The notes under the pieces are model-generated. The model made no database searches and was not told where the DNA came from. It saw only the letters and a list, made by a program, of their open reading frames with translations. Shown here piece by piece: positions 36,620-47,833 of a stretch of 64,000 nucleotides of DNA (its first letter is position 1; each line of letters opens with the position of its first letter). This DNA comes from Takakia lepidozioides (Eukaryota; Streptophyta; Takakiopsida; Takakiales; Takakiaceae). The DNA lies in contig CM060732.1 in the NCBI GenBank assembly GCA_030704615.1, positions 41,581,053 through 41,645,052 on the forward strand, given 5' to 3'. The position numbers were made by a program, and so were the translations under genes.

Positions 36620-37207
36620 TTTGGCGACCATACTGGGGAACTGGGTCATGAACAACCAGATGTGACAGGCATCTGGTGGGATCATGGTGGTTGGAGAATT
36701 AAAGAATTTGATGTGAATCAAATTCCTTGTGAAACTGAGAAGGAAAGTTTGTCCAAACGATTCTTTCAGAGGTTCTTGGAATTGCCAGACGGTTGTAAAG
36801 AAAACATTCTTAAGAGAGTGCATGATGCTGATCCTGAGTGGGGTCTGGAGAAAGGAGTGATAAAGATTTATCAGGTGGCCTGTAGAGGAAGAGCACGTTG
36901 GTTACCAACACTGGTTTATGTGATAGCATTGCTATCCATTAAGCGAGTAGAGTTTGAAGGCTGGGAGGAAAGGAAGGTGAATGTTTATACTCATATGCAT
37001 GAAGAGCTTGTACTGGTAAAGAATTGGATTCCAAAGGATATTTTGTGGATCAAACTCACACCAAGAGCAGCTTTCCAGACTTGTTTGCCATATGGTTATA
37101 TGGTAACGAAGACTTCTAGTATAGCCAAGGGTGCATTGAAGCTTGAAAGAAACCCAGGCATATACGAGAGATATTACAGAAGAGAGTTTTGGTTATTGCC
37201 ACATTAA
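36512..37207 (+). CDS. Leader ORF starting in the LTR and running through the PBS
   Basis: The frame opens at an ATG in the LTR (36512), reads through the LTR end and PBS without a stop, and ends at TAA at 37205-37207; 231 residues. The part after the PBS has protein-like composition (for example GIWWDHGGWRIKEFD, and later RARWLPTLVYVIALLSI) and is in the same frame as the next gag ORF. I do not recognise a domain. Tat/Ogre-type elements are known to carry an ORF before gag, so this may be an equivalent. An alternative is an N-terminal gag extension cut by stops. Confidence 0.5.
   Translation: MTDCSERAECLEISNSSILEFPPRITKGWVSKSRATFGDHTGELGHEQPDVTGIWWDHGGWRIKEFDVNQIPCETEKESLSKRFFQRFLELPDGCKENILKRVHDADPEWGLEKGVIKIYQVACRGRARWLPTLVYVIALLSIKRVEFEGWEERKVNVYTHMHEELVLVKNWIPKDILWIKLTPRAAFQTCLPYGYMVTKTSSIAKGALKLERNPGIYERYYRREFWLLPH
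36620..36642 (+). promoter_or_regulatory. Primer-binding site region
   Basis: Directly after the LTR end comes TTTGGCGACCATACTGGGGA. It resembles the TGGCGCCGTTGCCGGGGA-type site that follows the 5' LTR in many plant Athila/Tat elements. The exact priming tRNA cannot be fixed by eye. Confidence 0.6.
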
Positions 37208-37228
37208 AAAAAATGAAAGACATGGGAC

Positions 37229-39690
37229 ATGAGTGATGAAAGAGAAGCTAGACGCCAGAGATATTTAGCAAAAAAAGAAAGCTATCTGAAAGCTAATTAT
37301 CCATATCTTTGGGAGAGAGGAATAGACATAGGGGAATCATCTGGACCTCTCACACCATTAAGATCAGCGAGTACATCACCCATACCGGAAGAAATAGAGT
37401 TGGATGCCACTCCTTCTTTTTCTTTGCAAGAAAGATTAAGGGAATTGGTACGGAAAGAAGATCAATCACGAGGTGAAAGATTTGAGGTACATCCCTCGAT
37501 AAAAGATTTGACATAAATCTTTGATAAGAGTTGGCATGGAACACCAAAAGCAGGAACTCCAGTTTCTGAAGCGGAAGGTGAAGAAGGAGGAGAGGATGTG
37601 GCAGAGCCAACGGAGAGTTCAGACTCTCCAACACCATTGCAGTTGAGTTACATGAGTGAAGAAGAAACCCAAGGGCAGAACTTGGAGGATGAAAATAGAG
37701 AGAAGAAATTGGAAGAGGAAGAGTATGAAGAAGTAGACCCAACAGCTGAGGTTGAGACTACAACCAGGACATCCCAACCCGTTGGACCTGGATCAAGTGG
37801 AGCACTTGGATCACAGGCCAACGAAGGTGTCGGCTCAAGGGGATCAGGCGGGCTGCCTGGATCTGGCTCTGGGGGGACAGGGAGTGTGGGAAGTAGTGCA
37901 ACTGGAGCTGGGAATACTGTGAATATCGTGGGGCCAGTAGCCAGGAGTGCTCAGGGGCCACCACTTGGTGGAAGATCCACCACAACAACAACAGGTCCTG
38001 AAGGACCAGCACCAGCAAGGGTGCCAGCACCTGTCAGTGGGCAGAAGGAAGGGCCACAATGGCGTTATAACCAACACGGGCAAAACCACCTTTTCCAATA
38101 TATTCAGGAAAAGGGGATCCCGATGTACACATTAGCCAATTTGAGCACATGTGTATAGTGAACAATGAGAATGGCGATGATGCCAAGATGAGATTGTTTC
38201 CTTGTTCACTTATCAAGAAAGCAAGTGAATGGTATGCAAGATTCCCTGATAATCATTTCCTAACCTGGAATGGCTTGAATACAACATTCCGAAATAGGTT
38301 CAGGACAAGTAAAACTGAGGATGAAGTGTATGGAAGTTTACAACAGTTAAAGCAAAAGAAGCATGAAACTGTTGAGGAGTATATGGAAAAGATGGAATTG
38401 ATGATGAAAAAGCTGGCTGCTGTACCAGCACCAGGTTTACAGAAGACTTGGTTTGTGAGTGGACTAAGACCAGAGTTGCAGAAGAAAGTGGATATGTTAC
38501 CCCATAATACAGTGGAGGAGGCATTTGAAACTGCAAACAAAATTGAGCAATTGGGAATGCTCAGAGAGAGAAAAGGGATGATGAGTCAGATAAAGAAGAA
38601 GAGCAAGAACTAAAAAGGAAGAGTAAGAGAAAGGAGAAGTTGAAGAAAGATAACTATGAGAAAAGATTAGAAGAAATCTTGAAGAAGTGTGCCACAGAGG
38701 CTGTAACACATTGGAGGAAGGGTGTATGGTGTGCAAAGTGCCAGAATGAAGGCAATACCACCACTGAATGCCACATGAAAGAGAAACACTGTACTATCTG
38801 TAAAATGGATAACCATTCTACTGAGAATTGTTACTACAACAGAATGACAGCTGCAAGAGAACCTAGGCAAGTAAGGGTGCATTAGGTGCAGCCCCAGCCA
38901 AGAAGAAACAATGATCAGGACCACTATGGTAGGTCTGGTGGTTATAACAATGGCATGGAAGGGAGAGGTAATTCAAGAGGGAATTACCAAGGAAATTCCA
39001 GAGGCAACTATCAGGGTAATCCAAGGGGGAATTACCAGCCCGGGAATCAGGATTACAGAAATAATCCAAGAGCAGACCAAGGGCGAGGACCCAATGGTGA
39101 AGAACTGTGTTACTATTGTAATCAGCCAGGACATCGCAAGGCAGCCTGTTCATTCTGGATTAGACACCAGAATGAGATGAGAGCTCCTGTGAATGAGGGC
39201 CCAGTGGTGGCAGCTCACATGGTTAGGCCATGTGTTGTACCAGAAGTAAGTACAATGATAGTAACAAGAAGCAAAGCCAAACTAATACCTCCAGTAGTTG
39301 AGGAAGATGATGATAATAAAGGTGGCAGTGATATGCCTGAAGATGATGAGGCTTGGAGAGATGAGAAGGAACTGCACAAGGAAGTGGCAGATACCATAAG
39401 GGAAATGCAGAAGAGTACTGATATTCCTGTGGCAGATTCCTCTGATTCTGATGGAGAAGAAGAAGTGAGTGAGGATGAAAGGAAGAAAGAAGATGCAGAC
39501 ATGCAAAGTAATGAAGGGACTTTGGTTGAAGTAATATGCCAGACCAAAGCAGAGATTACCATTGGACAGCTATTGGCTGTGGCACCTTATTGTAGACACA
39601 GGTTGTATCAAGCAATCAATCGAATTGCCCAGGAGACAGGAAACACAGACCTGAACAGCAAGGTGACCAGTTATAATGTGAAGCCAGAAG
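37229..39690 (+). pseudogene. gag: capsid-like domain and zinc knuckles, interrupted
   Basis: A Ser/Gly/Thr-rich, partly acidic N-terminal part (37229-38110) leads to a retrotransposon gag domain (about 38110-38600; ASEWYARFP, GLRPELQKK). Cysteine knuckles follow: WCAKCQNEGNTTTECH and HCTICKMDNHSTENC (38725-38830), then YYCNQPGHRKAAC (about 39105-39150) after a basic NRGNYQGN-type repeat. Breaks: TAA at 37514, frame changes in purine runs near 38110 and 38571, and TAG at 38883. The function would be assembly of the RNA-containing particle. As it stands the frame cannot make one continuous product. Confidence 0.82.
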
Positions 39691-42600
39691 GGCGAGAAAC
39701 AGTCATGGACTTTGATGATTCTATGCCAATAATCCAATTGAGAATTGGAAGCACGGAACTAACTGATGTACTGATAGATGGAGGCACTGGAGTAAATATC
39801 ATGACAGACCAATTAAGAAAGAAGCTTGGTCTAAGTAACATGAAACCAGCCCCATTTACAGTAACAATGGCAGATCAAAGGAGTGTACAACCATTGGGAT
39901 TAATAAGAGGAGTTCAGATACAGATACAGAAGATGATCTTTATGATCACAGTAACTGTGTTGAAGATGGATGAAGTCATGGAGGCTTACTCCTTATTATT
40001 GGGACGTCCGTGGCTGAAACATGCCAGGGTATTCCATGACTGGAATTCTCAGTTACTAACCGTGCATAATGGGATGCACGAGATACAAATTACCACAAAG
40101 AAATCTAGTAGATTACCTACTACGAGAAGACCTCGAGGGGTCAGAGAGTATGACTGGAGAGGAGGACTGGATGAGGAGCAGGAAGCTACCCTGTTTGCTG
40201 CACACCCAGAATGGGAGCAGGTTGCAGAGATGCGGCTGGAAGGCCTAAGTTGTTTAAGAGGTATCTGCTATGGTGTAGTGTCAGCAACACCAACTGAAGA
40301 GGAAACCAGCAGTTACCCATCACATTTCTATGAAGAAAGAGAAGGAGAAATGGAAATCCTAGAGGAACCAGCCACTGTGAGTTTACAGGATGAAGTGGTG
40401 ACTGGTTGGACAATCACAGCTGATGAGCAGGTGAGGGAAGTGAATGTGGGAACTAAAGAGGAACCAAGGATGGTGAAGGTAGGAGCTGATTTGGAGCCAG
40501 AATTCTTTGAAGAAGCTAAGAGTTTGTTCATTAAATACAGAGATGTATTTGCTTGGAGCTATGAGGATCTAAAAGGGATACCACCTGAAATCTGTCAGCA
40601 TAAGATTGAACTGGAACCAGGGTCATACCAATCAAGCAGACAAGGTACAGAATGAATCCCAACTACGCACAGAAGGTTGGAGAAGAGATCAAGAAGTTGG
40701 CTGAGGCTAAGTTTATATACCCAATAGAGTATACAACTTGGTTGTCACCCATTGTAATAGTTCCCAAGAAGAATGGTAAACTAAGAGTTTGTGTGAACTA
40801 CAAGAAGCTGAATGCTTGTACGAAGAAAGATCTTTTCCCTTTGCCATTCACTGAAGCAGTATTGGACACTGTGGCAGGCCATGAGATGTACTCATTCATG
40901 GATGGCTTCAGTGGTTATAATCAAGTGCAAGTGGCAGAAGAAGACCAAGGAAAGACAGCTTTCATCACAGACTGGGGTGCTTATGCATACAAAGTCATGC
41001 CCTTTGGACTTTGTAATGCACCAGCAACCTTTCAGAGAGTGATAAGTGAATCTTTCATGAGTATCTGGATGATTTCATGCAGGTGTTCTTGGATGATTTT
41101 AGTGTGTACAGCTCTAAGAATGAGCACTTGCATAAATTGGAGTTATGTCTGGCCAGATGCAGGATGAGAGGTCTGGGCCTGAATCCAGAGAAGTGTACTG
41201 TCTGTGTGAACTCAGGGGTGCTTCTGGGACACATTGTGTGTAAGAGGGGACTTCTTGTGGATCCCAGGAAAACAGAGGCCATTAAAGCCTCTCCACCACC
41301 AGTGAATGTTAAGAGTCTAAGGAGATTCCTTGGACAAACCAGCTATTATAGAAGATTTGTCAGACGGTATGCATAGATAGCAGCACCATTGAGCAAACTT
41401 CTGAAGAAAGATGCAGTGTTTGCATGGACACCTGAATGTCAACAGGCTTTTGAGGAACTTATATTGTCAGTAACAACTACACCTGTGCTGATTAATCCTC
41501 ACTGGCAGGAAATATTTCATGTTCACTGTGATGCTTCTGGAGAAGCACTAGGAGCAGTGTTAGCCCAAAATGTTACAGAAAGGATAGATTCACCTGTGTA
41601 CTATGCTAGCCGATTGATGAACAATGCCGAAAGAAATTATAGCACAACGGAAAGAGAAGCATTGGCAATGATCTATGCAGTGAAGAAATTCAGGCATTAC
41701 CTGTTGGGCAAGAAGTTTATGTTCTATGTGGATCACCAGGCTCTGATATACCTGGTAAACAAACCTCTGATAAGCGGAAGAATAGCAAGATGGTTGATAA
41801 TCTTGCACGAGTTTGAGTTCGAGGTTGTTTACAAGCCTGGGAGGCTGTATCTTGTGGCGGATCACTTGTCACGGTTATCAACAGGAGAACCAGCCACGGG
41901 AGTAGATGATCAATTACTAGATGCGAGTCTATTTGCAGTGGAGGTGCAGGGAAGTGCAGATGACTGGTTAGATTGGCAGTGGCCAATCAGATACTACCTT
42001 GCTCATGGTCAGTGCCCACCAAGTTATGGAAAGGAGCAGAGAAAGAGAATTGCTATCAAGGCTCTACCTTACACTATGGTAGGGAGCAGAATGTATAAGC
42101 TAGGACTAGATGGAGTGCTGAAGCGATGCTTATACCACCATGAAGTTAATAAAGTTTTGGAGGAAGTTCATAAAAGAGTGGCAGAAGGTCATTTTGGAGA
42201 AGAGACTACCAGCAGGAAGATACTACATGCAGGTTATTGGTGACCTACTTTGTTCAAAGATGTACACAAGTATTGTCAGAGTTGTGATGAATGTCAGAGG
42301 CTAGGACCTTTGCAGAGATCTGGAAAGATGGCCTTGCATCCTACAATGCCTACGGAACCATTTCAGAAATGGGGACTAGACTTTGTTGGACCAATTAACC
42401 CACCAGCCAAGAATACACAGAACAGGTACATAATTACAGCCACTGATTATACTATGAAGTGGGTGGAAGCTAAAACTTTGAGGGACAACACAGCCAAGTC
42501 CATAACAAGGTTCATGTATGAGAACATACTTACACGATTCGGCTGTCCTTTGGAATTTATCAGTGATCAGGGAAGTCACTTCATTAATGAGACCATTGAA

Positions 42601-43500
42601 TTATTGACTAAAGAGTTCATGATTGTGCATAGGAAGAGTACAACATATTACCCACAGGGTAATGGGCAGGCAGAGGCTACCAACAAAATACTATGTACTA
42701 TCTTGGCTAAGATAGTCAATGCAAACAGAACGGATTGGGATACAAAGCTGCTGACAGCTTTGTGGTCATACATGACTTCATATAAAGTCACCACTAAGTA
42801 TACACCATTCCAATTAGTTTATGGTATGGAAGCTTTACTTCCAGTGGAATTCATGTTGGCTACCATGAGAACGGAATGGGGAAAGAGAATGGAATTGCAA
42901 GATTCAATTAAGGTCAGGAAACATGAATTATACCATGTGGAAGAAGTACGTACTGATGCAGCTGATAACATGACCAGAATTCAGATAAAAAGAAAGGAAC
43001 AGTTTGATGAAGGCAAGATAAAGACTTTTAAGACGGGAGATTTGGTTCTATGGTTGCAGAAGAAGGGAAAGATTAAAGCTTCTAAGCTTAAATCACCATG
43101 GAAAGGACCTTATGTCATACAAAAGATGTATGATAACAACACCGTCATGTTACAAACCATTAACAAAGAGATGCTGGGAAGAGTCAATGCCAATAAGTTG
43201 AAGGGGTACAGTGGTATCCATGACAAACCATTGCAGCATAATTTGCATGTTGAAATGCAAAAGCAGTCACGGGCGGCGCCAGTGATACCAACGGAGTATG
43301 GAGCACTTGTCGCTAGGCCGAGCATATATGACCAGGGCGGGCAGAACAAGCGCGACACAGCCTATCACAGCCCAGAACGGCGCAACACAGCCTATCACAG
43401 CCCAGCACGGCGCAACACAACCTATCACAACCTACCACAGCGTGTCACAGCCTATCACAACTTACCACAGTGCATCACAACCTATCACAGCGTCCCATAG
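39691..43500 (+). pseudogene. pol: protease, reverse transcriptase, RNase H, integrase
   Basis: Protease has the active-site block VLIDGGTGVNIM (about 39768) and ends near LLLGRPWLKHA. A frame change near 40645 leads to reverse transcriptase (WLSPIVIVPKKNGKLRVCVN, GFSGYNQVQV, and FLDDFSVYS near 41080, with another frame change just before it near 41060). RNase H has HVHCDASGEALGAVLAQ (about 41520). Integrase has a CQSCDECQR zinc motif (about 42275) and a core with GLDFVGP (42375), FISDQGSHF (42556) and NGQAEATNK (42662). In-frame stops are TAG at 41374 and TGA at 42241. The gene order RT-RNaseH-IN is that of Ty3/gypsy. The breaks make it inactive unless complemented. Confidence 0.9.
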
Positions 43501-43545
43501 TATGACACAGCTTGTCACAGCTCAACACAGCCTACTAGGGTTACA
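43355..43545 (+). repeat. CACAGCC-type tandem repeats after integrase
   Basis: Short units built on CACAGCCTATCACAGCCCA repeat here, across the end of the integrase frame. The same repeat type fills part of the 3' LTR at about 47955-48235. The array lies between pol and the extra ORF. Confidence 0.8.
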
Positions 43546-43746
43546 CAATCCATAGAATCAGTGACAGGTGGACGTAGGATAACTTCAGGGAAATGGCCGG
43601 CGGAAGAAAGGACGAAAGCCAGTTTAGAAAAGGACACGTGCAAGTCAGAGCGCAACACATAGCTGAGAAGGAAGTGCAAGAACAGATGTCATCAAGAAAG
43701 AGGACAAGAATGGCCGTCAAAATACCTAATTAGCACGTCAATTCGG

Positions 43747-46700
43747 ATGAATGGCGGGCCCATTAATGAATACGGAAAAGGGGCAACAGAACAAACGGCA
43801 AGTACAGAAAAGCGAAATTCTTGTCACATGTGTTATCCTAGTGGACAGTCCAGCAGGGAAAGTCCACTAAAGAAAATTAAATCTAAAATCCAGTCACAGC
43901 GGTTACAGCCAATCAAAAGCCAGAAAATGGATCAAGAAATTGGAGGGAATTTAAGCGCAAGAGTCGGCGTCGTTCTAAGTAACGGGCGTCTCGACGGGAC
44001 AAACCATCAACGCTATAGCTTTGAAGCTTTGGAGGAACTAACAGACTATACGCTCGCAATATTACTTACGCAGTGGCATAGGCACGGAAGAACAGAGCGG
44101 ATCTTTTCTCTTAATCGATGCTTGCAAGCCCTGCAGGCTTACAAGAAATTACCCATAGCTTTTTGTGGCAACCATACGTTTATGCTTTGTGCCCTGCAGG
44201 CATTTCTTCAATTCTTACAGCCAAAACATTTATGTGGGTCTAGAATGAAGAGAGTGAGAGGAATGGAAGAAATCAGGGTGAAGAGCACCACAATCCTGCA
44301 GAAACAAACGATTGCTACTCCACAGGCGGTACAGTTACTGAAGGAGCTGCGATTGCAAGGATTGCAAAACAAAGATTGGACATTGCACCATAGACAATAC
44401 ATGTTACAATTCTTGCAGAACTTTGAGCCTAGGACAGGAGCAACAACGGTGAAGGGAGTTGAATTAGAAATTACTCCCATATACCTACAGCAATTGTTTC
44501 AATTGCCAGCAGGTCAGGTGCACGTGGAGGAGCACAGGGCAAGACTGCAAATATGGGACTTATTCCAAGAATGGAGTTTCTTTAAAACTCAGAATTATGC
44601 TTGTACCAAGGCCGTGTACCCAGGGCTAAAGGAGGTAGGCCAGGTATTGAACGTTCTGTTTGCCATGAAACAGAACCAACAGTATTTGAGCAGATCCTTC
44701 ACAGAAGAAATACTCAAAGCCCTGAGAGGAGAAGAGGTAGAATGGGCGGACATAATGTACAACGCACTGGTAGAGGAGATGAAAAGATTACAAGGCACTG
44801 CTGCAAAATCTCCTATCATAGCGTCTGGCCCAATCATTGCTCAAATAATTCTTGATTCTGGCATACTTGATGCTCGAGAAAGAAAGGAGATGAGAGTGTT
44901 TGAGACTGAAACCACTGCAATGGAAGAGCAAGGCTCTTCACACAGTGAGGGTGGACTGGCAGGGCAACCCCAGACTAAGAGACAGAGGCGGGGAAAGACT
45001 GTAGTGGCGGATCCATTGGCTTCACGGAATCCGCATGATAATGTTTCCCAAGCTCTTGTGCAGGAAGGGGCACATCACCACAAAGAACTGCTATTATTGG
45101 AAGCAGGACCTTCAGAGAGGGAAGAGGAAGTTACTTCAGTATCACAGCCATCACAGCCACATGATCGGCTTGTCAAAGAGTTACGACAAGTTGTCCATGC
45201 AGTTCCACCGGAAATAATTGATTTGGAGAAAGAAGGGTTAGATATTCCCACTACAGAATAGGTGGTGGCAGAAATTGAGAAGAGGGACCTTCTCTATGAA
45301 TATTTTGGTCTGGTCAAGGAAACAGTGATTCCGGAGGTGCAACGGTTGTCCAGGGGAAACCCTGTAGTGCATATAATACACACACCTGTGACAGAGGTAC
45401 CATAGGTAGAATGTCAAGACACTGCAGCACCAGTGACGGATGAAGTGGTTTAGGAAGAAAATCTGGTGGGGCAATGGCCTGAGTGGTTCGTGAGGCATCA
45501 CACTGTTGAGGATCAAGGAGAACAGCAGCAAGCTCACCATGATGACCCTCAACAGGCCATGCTTATGAGTTCCATAAGCATGACACTTAATTTGTTGGGC
45601 ACTTATGTCAAATCCCATGTTCCAACTTCCCAATTGGCAGCTTTGAGGGAGGAACTCAGGAAGGAATTTGAGGCTCGACTTGCCACTGAGTGTGCAAATA
45701 AGGTCGATGAAGAGGTCACTCTCAAGATGCAGCAAGACTTAGAGAGTACAAAAGCGGCTTTGCAATTGGCCAAGGAACAATTGATTGAGGCAGGCGCAAG
45801 ACCAGTTGCACGAAGCACATAAACAACAGCTATACCAAATGCAGGTGAAGCATGAAAGCAAGTTGCAAGAAGTGAATGCACTACATACGGAGTTGCAGAC
45901 AGTGCATGACAAGATGGCCATACAATGTGCTACACTCACAACTATGTTTGACCAAGCTACAATGGAAATAAACAGTCAAGTAGAAAGATGTACGAAGGCA
46001 GAGGCAGAGAATGTTGAGCAAGTGAAACTCATTGTCGATATGAAGAATACAATCTGTTGCAATGAGAGTACTTTCAAGCAATACAGGCAGGTTGAAGCTG
46101 ACCAAGAGAGGTACATCCTTGAGTTGCAACAAACACTCATGTCCAATAGAAATGAACTCTCTGTGGCTAACAAGGCTTGGAAGGAAGCCAATAATCTGGC
46201 TGCTGCCTATGCGAGTTTGGTTGAACCTCATGCAAAGCGCATGGAGGCTTTAAAGCAGCAGATAGATGTGTACAGGCTCACAGAGGAGTAGACTCTCAGG
46301 AGTGCCACAAACAACTTGGTGGATAACCACCTTATGCAGGTCTGATTAGCACAAGGGCCAGTGGAGGGCAAAGCACCACGAAAGCTCACCCAAAGCGAGA
46401 TGAATGAGCTCAGACTGCAAGTGCAGAACATTGCCACAACTACTATAGACAATGTCTATAGTAGGATAGCGGAGTTACAGGAGGATGTAGACGGCCTGCA
46501 GACTCAAGTGGAGGACCTCACTTCAAATATCAACAAGAGAGTCTGTATACCTGAGGAACAGCTAATGGCTTCTTATTTACAAGCGAGAACTTTGGCTTTT
46601 CAGTCTTCTTCACAGGGGGTGCAGGAGATGCCAATGGTACAAGAGCCAGTGCCACCAACATCACAATAAGTCACTGTGCCAGTAGCTGACCCTGTTGTTA

Positions 46701-47794
46701 CTACAGCCACACCACAGCCACCACAACCTGAGGTATGGGGGAATGCTGCTTTTAACCCACCTAAAACTCCAGCTGCACAGGAATACAGTAGGGCTATGAT
46801 TATGCCCTTCAACCAAATTCCCATTGTGTTGGATTTGGCTTGGAAATAATTTAGTCCTCCGCAGTCATTGGCACATTACTATCAAATCATCATTTGGCTG
46901 CCAGTGGCCACTAGGACTAAAGTTCTTCCGAACAATCGACCAATTGAGGATCATCACTTTGCACAGTACTGACATGAGGCAAGTACCATGTTGAAGGAAT
47001 TAATTGCCTTCCAAGTTGTCCATGGATTCATTTATACCAAGACCAAGGAGGTAGCAAGTATTGTCATGGGGTGCGGGTTATACTACGCTGATTGTTTTCT
47101 GGTACGTTATCACATTGAGCAGCAGAAGATGCAAATGCGTTTTCTGAGTTATTCCAGTGGGGATCATTGGGTCTTACCTTCAGTGCCACCTCATATGTAC
47201 CTATATGAGGCAAAAATTATGATGCAAAAGGATTCTCAGATTCGTTTATGGTTTCATGCGGCCTGGAACAATTTGTCAACACAGAAATTCGGGCCTGACG
47301 ATATTTTCTTTAAGGGACATGAAGCATGGAAATACTTGCACAATTCACAAGTCATTGGTACCCCACTCACCTGGACAGACAAGGAGCTCAGGGTCTTCAC
47401 CAATTTTGTCATTCAGCGTTTACAGCAAGTTTTGCAGTTTAAACTTCCAGACATGGTAGGACAACATTGTATGCCCCAGAGGATTCCACAAAAAGTTCGG
47501 CAGTTAAAACACGTGAGAGGCGATGAGGATTCTGATACAACTATTTCTTCAGCGGACACTTTTGACATGGGAGAAGACTATGCAATTCAGATGGCAGAGA
47601 AGAAGCGACGGGGGTCTCATATGCCTGAAAGATTACCTCGATATCAGCCTCCAGAGGGCCTCACATATCCAGGTAGTGTTCAATCATCTCCGTCAACCAG
47701 TGACAGACCTCGGGCTCACACACAGAGTCCTTCACGAGACTCTCAACGTCAGAAGGATGCTCGCTCACAAAGGTTTGCTAATCCCAAACAGTAA
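43747..47794 (+). pseudogene. Giant extra ORF of the gypsy element, function unknown
   Basis: From ATG 43747 one frame runs to about 45790, then a single frame change leads to a second frame that ends at TAA 47792-47794; about 1,350 codons in all. The first 504 residues are uninterrupted. After that come TAG or TAA/TGA stops at about 45259, 45403, 45450, 46289, 46344, 46666, 46848 and 46971. The N-terminal third is helical and Gln/Leu-rich. A middle acidic, disordered part contains a basic patch TKRQRRGKT. Next is a long heptad-like coiled coil (about 45600-46560). The C-terminal part is folded-looking and aromatic-rich (for example WFHAAWNNLS), ending in a Ser/Arg-rich tail. I see no signal peptide, membrane helix or known domain, so it is not an obvious envelope gene. 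Confidence 0.7.
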
Positions 47795-47814
47795 ACCGTG
47801 AGGACACGACTTTT

Positions 47815-47833
47815 TGAGAGGGGGAGGGGTAAA
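47815..47833 (+). promoter_or_regulatory. Polypurine tract
   Basis: TGAGAGGGGGAGGGGTAAA directly precedes TGTTAG, the presumed LTR start. This is the expected site for plus-strand DNA priming in LTR retrotransposons. It lies 21 bp after the stop of the extra ORF. Confidence 0.8.

Noticed and set aside
43747-45261. Envelope glycoprotein for the extra gypsy ORF
   Set aside because: No signal peptide, cleavage site or membrane helix is visible in any part of the ORF.
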